22,661 nt of DNA. It comes from JAZKJD01 sp040384585. Lineage in GTDB: Bacteria > Pseudomonadota > Gammaproteobacteria > Diplorickettsiales > Diplorickettsiaceae. The stretch spans positions 1-22,661 of the forward strand of contig JAZKJD010000035.1 in NCBI GenBank assembly GCA_040384585.1, written 5' to 3'. Positions 8,533 through 17,328 of the stretch are shown piece by piece (the first letter of the stretch is position 1; each line of letters starts with the position of its first letter). Below the pieces are notes generated by a model that saw nothing but the letters and a program-made list of their open reading frames with translations, was not told where the DNA came from and ran no database searches. Made by a program: the position numbers and the translations under genes.

Positions 8533-8611
8533 GGCATTGAAATCCTTATTATTTGAAACCAGTTTATCAAACTTGAGAACACCTGTTCATTGATATAAAC
8601 ATCATAATTAA

Positions 8612-9787
8612 TTAATGCTTTGAAAACTCAATATTTTTTTCAAGTTGTACTATTTCACACACAACACGTTTAACTTCTCTATAAACAGCATCTTTAAATG
8701 GTTCTGATAACAAATTAATATATGGTGAAACGTAGCCTATCTGAAACATTCGATCAGTATAGGGTAATCCCATCCCTATTAGTGGTATAGTTTCAACATA
8801 CTTCCAATTATTTATCACTTGAGCACATTTGTTATCCAATATCTTACTATTACTATTCATTTCTATTCCTACCAATAGCACTGACCGGCCTTTTTCAATA
8901 CCATGCATACAACAAAATCGATGCGTCATATCGCTATTTATTAGACCTAATTTATTCAGCTGTAATAATATTTCATTCGATCTCACATCGCCAAATGCTT
9001 TGGCAAGTTCAACGTCAAGACTAGGCCATTTACGTAGAAAACCTATATAATTCCTCTTTTCGGCTTTATTATTGGTAATTGAATTTCGCACATGAGGTAG
9101 ATGAAGTGCATACATATCCTTACATAAAACGATTGGGATTCCATTTCGACAGATCCGATAGCTCCATTCTAAATCATCTACTCCCCACCCGTGAAATTCT
9201 TCATCAAAATACAATTGATGCTCAATAACTATGTTGTGCCGTAATGCAATGAGCCCTGTCCATCCAAAAGACCAAGGGATTATATGGTCTAAGTTGAAAC
9301 GCGAGTCTAAAGGATTTTCTTTAGCGTTGTCTATTTTCTGTAATACATCAGTATAATGGTGGTAGGGCTTTACACTAACACTTTCAATCGAATCTCCTTC
9401 ATTATTATCATATCCAATGACTTGACCAACAGCACAAATATTTTGTCCAAATAAAAAGTGTTTAGTGTATAAATTTTCTAATGCTACTGGAGGCAATAAA
9501 GTATCTGCATCCATTTGCAAAATGATCTCTCCCGTTGCTTGGCGCATTGCAAGATTACGCGCTCTGGGAATAGAAAAGTCTTTATTGGATAGAACAGAAA
9601 TTAAATTAAATCGATCAATATAATTTTTGCAAACATCGAGAAACTCACTAGAGTATTCCATAGCGCCAACTATTACTTCAAAATTACGCTTATTTATTGT
9701 TTGATTAGCTAATGCTTCAAATACTAATCGTATATTATCAATACGTTGTTTATAGGGAATGCATACACTTACTTTAACTGTGCTCAT
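8612..9787 (-). CDS. Family 2 glycosyltransferase with galactosyltransferase-like C-terminal region
   Basis: A 391-residue GT-A-fold glycosyltransferase. The N-terminal domain begins VSVCIPYKQR, has the nucleotide-sugar/metal motif DAD (93-95, in QMDADTLLPP), and a WGVDDLE block at 201-207, which corresponds to the galactosyltransferase-type acceptor region. There are no membrane segments, so it should act in the cytosol on a soluble acceptor. Residues beyond about 240 are not recognisable to me and may form an extra domain. The start is well supported by AAAGGA five bases before the ATG. It lies 28 bp downstream of the SDR and about 80 bp before the kinase. Its presence suggests that the cluster product carries a sugar; donor and acceptor cannot be read from sequence. 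Confidence 0.88.
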   Translation of the reverse strand: MSTVKVSVCIPYKQRIDNIRLVFEALANQTINKRNFEVIVGAMEYSSEFLDVCKNYIDRFNLISVLSNKDFSIPRARNLAMRQATGEIILQMDADTLLPPVALENLYTKHFLFGQNICAVGQVIGYDNNEGDSIESVSVKPYHHYTDVLQKIDNAKENPLDSRFNLDHIIPWSFGWTGLIALRHNIVIEHQLYFDEEFHGWGVDDLEWSYRICRNGIPIVLCKDMYALHLPHVRNSITNNKAEKRNYIGFLRKWPSLDVELAKAFGDVRSNEILLQLNKLGLINSDMTHRFCCMHGIEKGRSVLLVGIEMNSNSKILDNKCAQVINNWKYVETIPLIGMGLPYTDRMFQIGYVSPYINLLSEPFKDAVYREVKRVVCEIVQLEKNIEFSKH

Positions 9788-9815
9788 AATATCCTTTACT
9801 TTTTTGTTAAATCCC

Positions 9816-10520
9816 TTACCATTCTAATTGAGTACCATCATAGTTTATAAATTTACCGTTATCCTTTTCAGAAATTAAAGCTAAAGTCTTTCTGATAGTA
9901 GCAACACTTTCTGCTACATCTAATGTAGCTTTTGGGCCTGCCATATCTGTTCTTACCCATCCTGGATGTAAAGAAATAACAGTAATTGAAAACTCTCTCA
10001 TAAAGTCAATCGACATACTCTTCGTAATGGCATTCAATCCAGCCTTACTTGAACGATACATATATTCGTTACCCACCTCATTCAATGCCATACTACCTAA
10101 ACGACTGCTGATATTAACAATGAGCTTACACTTGCTTTTGTTGCTTGCAAGCTGTTTGGCAAATGCTTGTGATACCAAATAATGACCTATTGTATTAGTC
10201 ATGAAAATATCGAGCCACTCCTGAACCTCAACATCCATCGCGATTGATTTATGGGCTCGATAGATACCCGCATTGTTTATTAAAATATCAATTGAACTCG
10301 ATTCTAGCTGTTCAGCAAGCTGAGTAATACTCGATTTATTTGATACATCAAGCGGATAAATCAAAATATTGTCATTTTTATTATGTAACTCAGTAAGCGC
10401 TTTAGCATTTTTAGGATTACGGCAACATGCTAATATTTTTATTTTTGGCTCGCCTGAATACTGTTTAACCAATTCAAAACCGATACCCCTACTTGCACCT
10501 GTGATCATTATCGTCTTCAT
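9816..10520 (-). CDS. Short-chain dehydrogenase/reductase (C-factor-like)
   Basis: A 234-residue classical SDR. The Rossmann motif TGASRGIG is at 7-14, NNAG at 82-85, the catalytic Ser is in NISSRLGS (138-139), and the YxxxK pair is Y155/K159. This complete active-site set implies an NAD(P)H-dependent carbonyl reductase or alcohol dehydrogenase. The best general family resemblance is to C-factor-type SDRs. AAGGAAG precedes the ATG at good spacing. It is the first gene of the long minus-strand operon and is transcribed from the 10521-10762 control region. Because the PKS has no ketoreductase domain, this enzyme is a candidate to reduce the beta-keto group in trans, or to act on a sugar or amino-acid precursor (inference). 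Confidence 0.9.
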   Translation of the reverse strand: MKTIMITGASRGIGFELVKQYSGEPKIKILACCRNPKNAKALTELHNKNDNILIYPLDVSNKSSITQLAEQLESSSIDILINNAGIYRAHKSIAMDVEVQEWLDIFMTNTIGHYLVSQAFAKQLASNKSKCKLIVNISSRLGSMALNEVGNEYMYRSSKAGLNAITKSMSIDFMREFSITVISLHPGWVRTDMAGPKATLDVAESVATIRKTLALISEKDNGKFINYDGTQLEW

Positions 10521-10762
10521 CGACTTCCTTTTGCTTGCTTAATTTATTTGAAAATAACTATGATTACCGATTACATAATATATTTTTTTACTTTATAATG
10601 AAAAAATTTATAATATGATAATAATGAAATAGTCTTGCTACAAGGGCATGCGTCATGTTTACGCTGTAAGCGTTTTAGTTGCGCTTAGGGTAACAAGCAG
10701 ATTATTTATTATTTTTTTGTAAAGTAAAATGACTCTTTGGATTTAATAAGGAAGTTATTACG
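10521..10762. promoter_or_regulatory. Divergent control region between the two main operons
   Basis: A very AT-rich 242-bp gap separates the first genes of the two largest operons, so both promoters should lie here. A perfect interrupted dyad, ACGCT-GTA-AGCGT, is at 10661-10673 and could be an operator. I see several TATAAT-like words but no convincing -35/-10 pair, so no individual promoter is called. AAGGAAG at eight bases before the ATG at 10763 is a good ribosome site. Confidence 0.45.
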
Positions 10763-12757
10763 ATGAGTCAACTTGATGATCCTCTATGCATAGATATTAG
10801 ATCAGAAGAGAATTTATTACTACTTGGATGTGGTAGTCCATTACCCAATGAAGAACGAACTCCAGTCCACAAGTTAGTGAAGCTTATTGCACGAAGAGTA
10901 CCGCAGCAAATAGCATTAGTAGATAACGTCGCAAATACGAGTTATTCTCGATTAAGTGTATTATCTTCGCGAATTACATTGGCATTGGGTGCTAATGGGA
11001 TAGCTCCAGGCGACCGTGTCGGGCTGCTAGTGCGTCCTTCTTCAGCTATGATTATTGCTATTATGGCGATCTTAGATTTGGATGCAGTGTATGTTCCACT
11101 AGATCAGGGACAACCCGATCAGCGAATTAATAAAATTGTTTCAGATGCGAATCTGAAGGCCTTTTTAAGTGATCAAGATGGTTCGCTAAGGCTCCATAAA
11201 TCTAAAATTCCTGTATATAATATTGATGAGTTACTACTACAGGATAATGGAAGCTCCAATAATCTAAAAGTGCCTTTAAATGTGGCTTCTAAAGAGATAG
11301 CCTATTTAATATATACATCAGGTAGTACTGGTAAGCCTAAAGGTGTTGTAATAAATCATAGTCAATTATCTGAATCAACACTTGCTCGACGTGTCGTTTA
11401 TCCAGGTCAGCATACTTTTTTATTAGTATCACCGTTGGCTTGTGATTCTTCTGTTGCTGGCATTTGGGGCACATTAACATCAGGCGGTAAACTTATACTA
11501 CCAGCACAAGAACAGATTCGAGATCCAATTCAATTGGTTGAACTTATTAAAGCTCACGAAGTTAATCAGATTTTGTGTGTACCGTCGTTATATGACGCAA
11601 TACTTGATTGTATTGATAAAAATGGCCTGGGGAATATTTTGAGATCGTTAACTGAGGTAATTGTAGCGGGTGAAAAATTGCCTCAACCATTAATTGATAA
11701 ACACTTTTCTGTTTTTGGTGAATCTGCAGTATCACTTGTTAATGAATATGGTCCGACTGAGACAACCGTTTGGGCCACATATCAAAGGTATAATTCGCGG
11801 GGTATAACTTCAATTGGCAAACCAATCCCTGGAATAAAATTATATATACTAGATAAAAACATGCGGTTGCTGCCGAGAGGTGAAATTGGAGAATTGTTTA
11901 TAGGCGGAATGCAAGTTGCTGAGGGTTATTTTAGTCGTCCTGAAGCAACAGAGAAGGTTTTTCTTAAAGATGAATTTTCTACAGAGTCAGGTGCTCGTAT
12001 GTATCGTACAGGTGATCTAGTACGTTGGAATGACGATAATACACTTCATTATGTAGGCAGAAAGGATTATCAAATTAAAATAAGAGGGTATCGCGTAGAA
12101 TTAGGCGAAATTGAATCAGCTTTATATAGTATATCTATAGCAGGGATTAAAAATGTTGTAGTGATGGCAAATGATGACGCTACGGAACTGCACGCCTTTA
12201 TAAATTCAGACACTTCTTTACATCATCAGTCTCTACGTAAAGAATTATTAGGTAAACTTCCGAGTTATATGGTTCCTACTCAATTTCATGTAACTAAGCA
12301 ATTTCCACTGACAATAAGTGGAAAAGTTGATCGCGAAAAACTGAAAGACTCATTTATGAATACTTCTTTATTAGACTCACAGAATTCCAGTATCACAGAG
12401 GTCGTGGAAGACAAAGAAAACGTAAAATCGATTTTTTTACAAGTTTCTGCTGCATGGCGTGAAATATTGAATCTTGAAGCAGTAGCGTCTAATACTAATT
12501 TTTTTGATTTAGGTGGGCATTCATTATTAGTTTTTAGATTACAAGAAGCAATTGAACGTTATACCAGAAGAAATATATCCATTGTTTCTTTATATCAATA
12601 CACGACTATAGCAAGTCAGGTAGAATATTTGACTAACTTGGGTTCTGAAATTTCGGCTGTATCAACTAGTTTGGAATTGAGGCCTAAGCGCCGTCGTACC
12701 CGAATAGCGCGATCAATAGCGAATAAAGAAAATATGACGGAGGTTTTAGATCGATGA
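10763..12757 (+). CDS. NRPS, stand-alone adenylation-thiolation (A-T) module
   Basis: A 664-residue protein with an adenylation domain (about 30-530) and a carrier domain (about 555-625), with no condensation domain. Core motifs are intact: YTSGSTGKPKG at 184-194, YGPTETT at 329-335, YRTGDLVRW from 414, and the A10 Lys521 in SGKVD. The carrier Ser is 587 in LGGHSLL. Reading the ten specificity positions by alignment to GrsA gives D-S-A-C-I-A-E-V-W-K, which I cannot match confidently to a known amino acid. The A4 motif is CDSSVAGIW, with Cys where Phe is usual. The C-terminus is markedly basic (RPKRRRTR at 640-647) and could be a docking tail. It probably receives the upstream residue from the C domain of the protein at 18093-21197. 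TEII overlaps it by four bases (ATGA). Confidence 0.93.
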   Translation: MSQLDDPLCIDIRSEENLLLLGCGSPLPNEERTPVHKLVKLIARRVPQQIALVDNVANTSYSRLSVLSSRITLALGANGIAPGDRVGLLVRPSSAMIIAIMAILDLDAVYVPLDQGQPDQRINKIVSDANLKAFLSDQDGSLRLHKSKIPVYNIDELLLQDNGSSNNLKVPLNVASKEIAYLIYTSGSTGKPKGVVINHSQLSESTLARRVVYPGQHTFLLVSPLACDSSVAGIWGTLTSGGKLILPAQEQIRDPIQLVELIKAHEVNQILCVPSLYDAILDCIDKNGLGNILRSLTEVIVAGEKLPQPLIDKHFSVFGESAVSLVNEYGPTETTVWATYQRYNSRGITSIGKPIPGIKLYILDKNMRLLPRGEIGELFIGGMQVAEGYFSRPEATEKVFLKDEFSTESGARMYRTGDLVRWNDDNTLHYVGRKDYQIKIRGYRVELGEIESALYSISIAGIKNVVVMANDDATELHAFINSDTSLHHQSLRKELLGKLPSYMVPTQFHVTKQFPLTISGKVDREKLKDSFMNTSLLDSQNSSITEVVEDKENVKSIFLQVSAAWREILNLEAVASNTNFFDLGGHSLLVFRLQEAIERYTRRNISIVSLYQYTTIASQVEYLTNLGSEISAVSTSLELRPKRRRTRIARSIANKENMTEVLDR

Positions 12758-13494
12758 ACGAAAAGTCTGTTTGGCTTGATTCAATGAGTAGGTGTTCAGA
12801 TAGCCTGTATCGTATTATTTGTTTTCCGCATGCAGGTGCTTCATCCTCATTTTTTCGAGAGTGGAATACAGAACAGTTTCCTAGAACTGAAGTTTATGCA
12901 GTGTGTTATCCAGGTAGGGCTGCTCGTATTAATGAACCGTTGCCGCTTGATATAAAAAAAATGGCCGTTGAAATTTCGGCTGCTCTTATATCTGCTTCAA
13001 ATGTACCATTAGTTTTCTTTGGGCACAGTATGGGGGCAGTTGTTGCGCTTGAAACAGCCGTAATTCTGCAAGCCCAGGGTATAGAATTGATGCATCTGTT
13101 TGTTTCTGGTTCACGCAATGGAAAGTTACCACCAAAAGTTGATTTAGAAGAAGAGGATGACGATGTTATCTGTAAGCAGCTTGTTCAAATGGGAGGAACG
13201 GATCCTAATATTGTTTCTGACCCGATTTTTAAAGAGCTTATTTTTCCTGCCATAAAAGCTGATGGAAAAATGTTTAATAAATATGAGATGAAACTTCAGC
13301 TGCTATTAAATTGTCCAATAACAGCAATCTATGGTGATGAAGATGCACATGCAGACATTCGCCCTTGGAATCAATTGACCCAGCTTGGGTTCAATGAAAT
13401 TTGTGTATTAGGCGATCATTTTTATTTAACTTCATCTCCTCCATTTTCTATATTAAAGGGATCATTACAATTACCCACCTGTATATCGGGATGA
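12754..13494 (+). CDS. Type II thioesterase (GrsT/SrfAD-like)
   Basis: A 246-residue stand-alone alpha/beta-hydrolase of the external NRPS/PKS thioesterase family. It has FPHAGASSSFFREW near the N-terminus, the nucleophile elbow GHSMG at 90-94 (Ser92), an acidic loop GDEDAH around 194-199 and the catalytic His222 in GDHFYL. Such enzymes clear misprimed or stalled acyl groups from carrier phosphopantetheine, and sometimes release the product. The start codon overlaps the stop of the A-T NRPS (ATGA), which implies translational coupling. As no assembly-line protein here has a C-terminal TE, this enzyme, or the esterase at 16172-17215, is also a candidate for chain release (inference). Confidence 0.92.
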   Translation: MNEKSVWLDSMSRCSDSLYRIICFPHAGASSSFFREWNTEQFPRTEVYAVCYPGRAARINEPLPLDIKKMAVEISAALISASNVPLVFFGHSMGAVVALETAVILQAQGIELMHLFVSGSRNGKLPPKVDLEEEDDDVICKQLVQMGGTDPNIVSDPIFKELIFPAIKADGKMFNKYEMKLQLLLNCPITAIYGDEDAHADIRPWNQLTQLGFNEICVLGDHFYLTSSPPFSILKGSLQLPTCISG

Positions 13495-13500
13495 AAAATT

Positions 13501-14817
13501 ATGAATCACGTTGATGTAGAAGCAAATGATCTGATAATGCCGATGAATAGGATATGCGAGCGTGATCGTAATTATGTTTGTCACCCATGGTCACCCATTA
13601 GTGAAGATCGTTCCCAACTCATGCTATCCTACGGTGAAAACTCTCGTGTAAAAGATATTTATGGGAATGAGTTTATCGATGCCTCTTCATTAAATACAAC
13701 CTGTGGGTATGCAGACTCACGTTTAGTTAATACGATCAAGGAACAACTTGCTAAGCTTCAAGGTATAGATATATCAACAGCAAGTAATCTGCTCGTTGGG
13801 ACACTGGCAGAACGTCTATCAAAGTATTTGCCGAAATGCCTTTCACGAACGCTTTTTGTAAATAGCGGTTCCGAAGGAATTGAAGCTGCTATTTTTATTG
13901 CCGCGTCCTATTGGATCCAAATTGGTGAGCCTCGTTCTAGAATAGTGACATTTGAACGTGGTTACCACGGCGCAACATTGCTTTGTCGTTCTTTAAGTGG
14001 GCTTCCTAGAGTTAAACACCCTCTTAGTATTAAGTTACCTGTATCACAAGTACGTTTTGAAGTAGCCCCGCGTCAATTACGTGAGCCTGAATCCTTACAA
14101 ACATTATTACACGCTTTTAAAAAAGAGATGATGCAGGATAAAAATGATTATCCGATAGCTGTGTTAGTAGAGCCGTTTATTAATGTGGGCGGAGGTATTG
14201 TATTGCCTAAGGGATTTTTATCTGCTTTACAAAAGCTGTGTAAAAAAACGGGTACATTATTGATACTTGACGAGATTTTCACTGGTTTTGGTCGATCTGG
14301 AAAAATGTTTGCGTTCGAATATGAATCTGTTATCCCTGATATTTTGGTATCGAGTAAAGGACTTGCCAGTGGATATATGCCTATTTGTGCTGTGACTTTT
14401 AAAGATGAAATATATCGAACATTTGCAAATGATAAGAGCATTGGGGGTGTACGTTATGGGCATACCACGTCTGGCCATGCGGGAGCTTGTGCTGCTGCAT
14501 TAGCAACACTAGATATTATAGATAAAGATGAACTTGTTCAAAAAGCAAGCTATTTTGGCAGTGTGTTAATGGATGCATTTTCCGATCGAATCGGTGTTGG
14601 GCATGTTGTTGATGTTAGAAATTTTGGATTAGTTCTTGTTATTGAAATGAGTTCATTTGAGATAGCTTCTAGACTTATTAAGCATGCTAGATCAGAGGGC
14701 GTGTTATTACGCCAACAGGGTGAAGCGCTCATGGTCGTTCCCCCCTTAACGATAGATGAAAAAACTTTAAACCTTCTCATTAAACGCTTACAGAGCGCAC
14801 TGGCCAGGATTCAATAA
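13501..14817 (+). CDS. Class III PLP-dependent aminotransferase
   Basis: A 438-residue fold-type I enzyme of the ornithine/acetylornithine/omega-aminotransferase class. It shows a GSEG phosphate-contact motif (123-126), GYHGATL (154-160), LDEIFTGFGRSGKMFAFE with PLP-pyridine Asp257, and the Schiff-base Lys286 in VSSKGLASGYMP. Class III enzymes transaminate ketones, aldehydes or omega-amines rather than only alpha-keto acids. The neighbouring PKS module leaves a beta-keto group, so beta-amination of the chain is plausible, as known for the aminotransferase domain in iturin-type hybrids. Making an unusual amino acid precursor, or an amino sugar, is the alternative. It begins six bases after TEII with only a weak ribosome site, as expected for a coupled operon gene. 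Confidence 0.92.
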   Translation: MNHVDVEANDLIMPMNRICERDRNYVCHPWSPISEDRSQLMLSYGENSRVKDIYGNEFIDASSLNTTCGYADSRLVNTIKEQLAKLQGIDISTASNLLVGTLAERLSKYLPKCLSRTLFVNSGSEGIEAAIFIAASYWIQIGEPRSRIVTFERGYHGATLLCRSLSGLPRVKHPLSIKLPVSQVRFEVAPRQLREPESLQTLLHAFKKEMMQDKNDYPIAVLVEPFINVGGGIVLPKGFLSALQKLCKKTGTLLILDEIFTGFGRSGKMFAFEYESVIPDILVSSKGLASGYMPICAVTFKDEIYRTFANDKSIGGVRYGHTTSGHAGACAAALATLDIIDKDELVQKASYFGSVLMDAFSDRIGVGHVVDVRNFGLVLVIEMSSFEIASRLIKHARSEGVLLRQQGEALMVVPPLTIDEKTLNLLIKRLQSALARIQ

Positions 14818-14820
14818 CTT

Positions 14821-16170
14821 ATGGGGCTTGTTGTTGATAACAATATATGTCAGAAAGCATCTGCGCACCTAATCTCGACTATACAAAATATGAGAATAGG
14901 CAAGCGCCTGGCATCACAGGAAATTGAAAGAGTTATCAGTGATTATTTATCTGGTAAAACAGCTAACTATCAGATGTCCGCGTGGCTGGCTACCATTGCA
15001 TCTCTTGGTATGCATATTGATGAAATAGAATCATTAACTAAGGCCTATGTTTTTTCTGGGAAACGGCAGTGTTTTTCAGATTTAGGTTATAAGGTCGTTG
15101 ATAAACATAGTACTGGTGGTGTGGGTGATAAAGTAAGTTTAATCGCTGTTCCCATTGTTACAGCATGCGGCTATAAAGTAGTTAAATTAAGTGGAAGAGG
15201 CTTGGGTCATGCCGGAGGAACCATTGATAAATTAGAGTCTCTTACCGGATTACGATTAAATTTAAGTTTCAAGGAAATGCGCACTGTTCTCGATAAGACG
15301 GGAATGGTAATTGCGAGTCAGAGTGGTGAGCTAGCGCCTGGAGATAAATCAACCTATAAGTTGAGGGATGCCACGGGTTCCGTTGAAGATATACCTCTTA
15401 TTGCCGCAAGCATAATAAGCAAAAAAGTTTCTATTAAACCGGATGGTTTAGTTCTTGATGTGAAAACAGGTGATGGCGCATTGATTCAAGATAAAGAGAA
15501 TGCATCGAAATTAGCTCAGACAATGGTTGAGCTTGCTAATCGCTTTAGTATTAAGTGTAAAGCGATTTTAAGTGATATGAGTCAGCCATTAGGGTATGCA
15601 ATAGGTAATGCGTTAGAGGTAAAGGAAGCATTGTCTATTTTAGATGGTAAAAATGTACCACGACTAAAATATCTCTCTTGTTTATTAGCTCGATTGATGA
15701 TCCAAGTTATGGATCCGTCCCTAAGTGATACGGTAGCAGAAGCTAAGGTAAACCAAGCAATTTCAAGTGGCGCTGCTTATAGATGTTTTTTATTTTGGGC
15801 AAAAACTCAAGGTGCTACTATCAATGAGTCAAATATATTAAATTTCTTTTCAACAACCACACATTGTAAAAAAATTATAGCCAAGCGTTCTGGCTGGATA
15901 AAAACAATCAAGCCAAGAAATATTGGTAATGCAGCGATACAAGTTTATGCCGGACGCTTATTGCAGGAAATTTCACTTGATTATGCATCGGGGATTATCT
16001 TGCAATGTCAAATAGGGGACAAGGTTAATGCGGGGGACTGTTTAGCAGAGATACACTATAATTATGGTGATATTGATACTGCAACCGTACTAACTCAATC
16101 GGCTTTTATCATCGACGATTCTCAACCACCTGTATGTCAAGTTGTGTATCAGATATATGAATCAAGCTAA
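14821..16170 (+). CDS. Thymidine/pyrimidine-nucleoside phosphorylase
   Basis: A 449-residue member of the thymidine/pyrimidine-nucleoside phosphorylase family, which reversibly cleaves a nucleoside with phosphate to the free base and (deoxy)ribose-1-phosphate. The phosphate-binding KHSTGGVGDK is at 95-104 and the family signature SGRGLGHAGGTIDKLE at 124-139. The residues equivalent to E. coli DeoA His85, Arg171, Ser186 and Lys190 align with a constant offset of 11 as H96, R182, S197 and K201, so the active site looks intact. It starts three bases after the aminotransferase stop and is the last gene of the NRPS operon. Its presence suggests a nucleoside substrate, a sugar-1-phosphate supply, or resistance to a nucleoside-like product. 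The gene ends one base before the stop of the convergent esterase. Confidence 0.92.
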   Translation: MGLVVDNNICQKASAHLISTIQNMRIGKRLASQEIERVISDYLSGKTANYQMSAWLATIASLGMHIDEIESLTKAYVFSGKRQCFSDLGYKVVDKHSTGGVGDKVSLIAVPIVTACGYKVVKLSGRGLGHAGGTIDKLESLTGLRLNLSFKEMRTVLDKTGMVIASQSGELAPGDKSTYKLRDATGSVEDIPLIAASIISKKVSIKPDGLVLDVKTGDGALIQDKENASKLAQTMVELANRFSIKCKAILSDMSQPLGYAIGNALEVKEALSILDGKNVPRLKYLSCLLARLMIQVMDPSLSDTVAEAKVNQAISSGAAYRCFLFWAKTQGATINESNILNFFSTTTHCKKIIAKRSGWIKTIKPRNIGNAAIQVYAGRLLQEISLDYASGIILQCQIGDKVNAGDCLAEIHYNYGDIDTATVLTQSAFIIDDSQPPVCQVVYQIYESS

Positions 16171-16171
16171 T

Positions 16172-17215
16172 TTATCGATTTAGTATTCTTTGGATCCAAG
16201 ATATCCGAGTTTGGTTTGCAGCCTTTGAAACAATGGCATCGGGAACCCATTGATCAAAACTATGAAATGCTCCACTCCATATGTGTAATTCAGCTTCTCC
16301 GCCACATTGCCAAATCCTGTTAGCATAATTTATTGCGTCGTCACGCAATGCTTCGACAGCTCCAACATCAATAAAGGCGGGAGGTAATTCAGAAAGATCT
16401 TTAGCTCGAGCAGGAGCTGCATAGCATGAAACATTATCACTGCCTCTTCTTACTCCAAGCAATGCATTCCAGGCAGTTATATTAGAATAGGTATCCCATA
16501 CGCCAACATCTTTAAGTTGGTTTGCTGAGAAAGTTTCACACCGATCATCTAACATAGGACATTGTAGCATTTGACCAATTATATTGGGGTAACCTCGGTC
16601 ACGTGCTAATAATGTAACGCCTGCTGCCAGACCACCCCCGGCGCTATTACCACTTATGATTATTTGTTTTGGGTTTAATTTATAGGTATATGCATTTTCT
16701 GATAACCAAATTAAACCGGCATAGCAGTCTTCAATAGGAGCAGGATCTGGATTTTCTGGTGCAAGTCGATAATTTACGGCTACGATAGCAAGCTGCAATT
16801 CTTTAGCACGCATAAGCTCACCAGCTAACTCTGCAGTACGGTTATTACCGGCGACCATTCCCCCACCATGAATATTATAAATAATTGGATAAGGTCCAGG
16901 TGTAGCAGTGGGTACACATATAATAAGTGAGATGTTTGGTGAGTTTTTAGGACCTGGAATGTCGATTTCTAAAAAACTGAAATCGCCATTACAACGAATT
17001 TCTTCATCAGAAAGACTAGCTATAATTGTCTGTTCTCGGCTTAGTGAAATAAGTCCGGGTGTAAGAGGTTTGGGTAATTTTTTTAAAATGGAAATTAGTG
17101 GTTCTTTAAGTTCTTGATCAAAAGGAATGGGTGATTCAATGTGGGAAACAGTTTCATCAAGTTGTTTGGACTCAACAGCTCTAGCTGATACGTTTTTAGA
17201 TTCGACATCGCTCAA
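16172..17215 (-). CDS. Alpha/beta-hydrolase, hormone-sensitive-lipase-type esterase
   Basis: A 347-residue family IV (HSL/GDXG-like) carboxylesterase. The oxyanion-hole motif HGGG is at 116-119, the nucleophile Ser191 is in GNSAGG, and the catalytic His318 is in GAFHSFD. The acid position in VEALRDDA is Glu288, where Asp is more common. The first ~35 residues are polar and family-atypical, and there is no signal peptide. The start is TTG at 17215, supported by a strong AGGAGG at 17223-17228, seven bases upstream. It is transcribed alone, divergent from the LamG-like gene. It may hydrolyse an ester or amide in the product or an intermediate (deacylation, release or resistance); the substrate is unknown. 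Confidence 0.9.
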   Translation of the reverse strand: MSDVESKNVSARAVESKQLDETVSHIESPIPFDQELKEPLISILKKLPKPLTPGLISLSREQTIIASLSDEEIRCNGDFSFLEIDIPGPKNSPNISLIICVPTATPGPYPIIYNIHGGGMVAGNNRTAELAGELMRAKELQLAIVAVNYRLAPENPDPAPIEDCYAGLIWLSENAYTYKLNPKQIIISGNSAGGGLAAGVTLLARDRGYPNIIGQMLQCPMLDDRCETFSANQLKDVGVWDTYSNITAWNALLGVRRGSDNVSCYAAPARAKDLSELPPAFIDVGAVEALRDDAINYANRIWQCGGEAELHIWSGAFHSFDQWVPDAIVSKAANQTRISWIQRILNR

Positions 17216-17222
17216 GATACAT

Positions 17223-17228
17223 CCTCCT
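17223..17228 (-). promoter_or_regulatory. Strong Shine-Dalgarno before a TTG start
   Basis: AGGAGG on the minus strand lies seven bases upstream of TTG at 17215. It is the strongest ribosome site in the window and decides the esterase start, since no in-frame ATG is nearby. Confidence 0.7.
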
Positions 17229-17328
17229 AAAATAAGCGTGCGCTAGAAAAAATCCTATATAGACATTTCTTTTACTATATGATACATCTTTATATCAGTT
17301 TACCTATTGTTCATTAATAAGGATATAT

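Noticed and set aside
17216..17328. Specific promoters between the esterase and LamG genes
   Set aside because: Several TATA-rich words are present but none makes a convincing -35/-10 pair.
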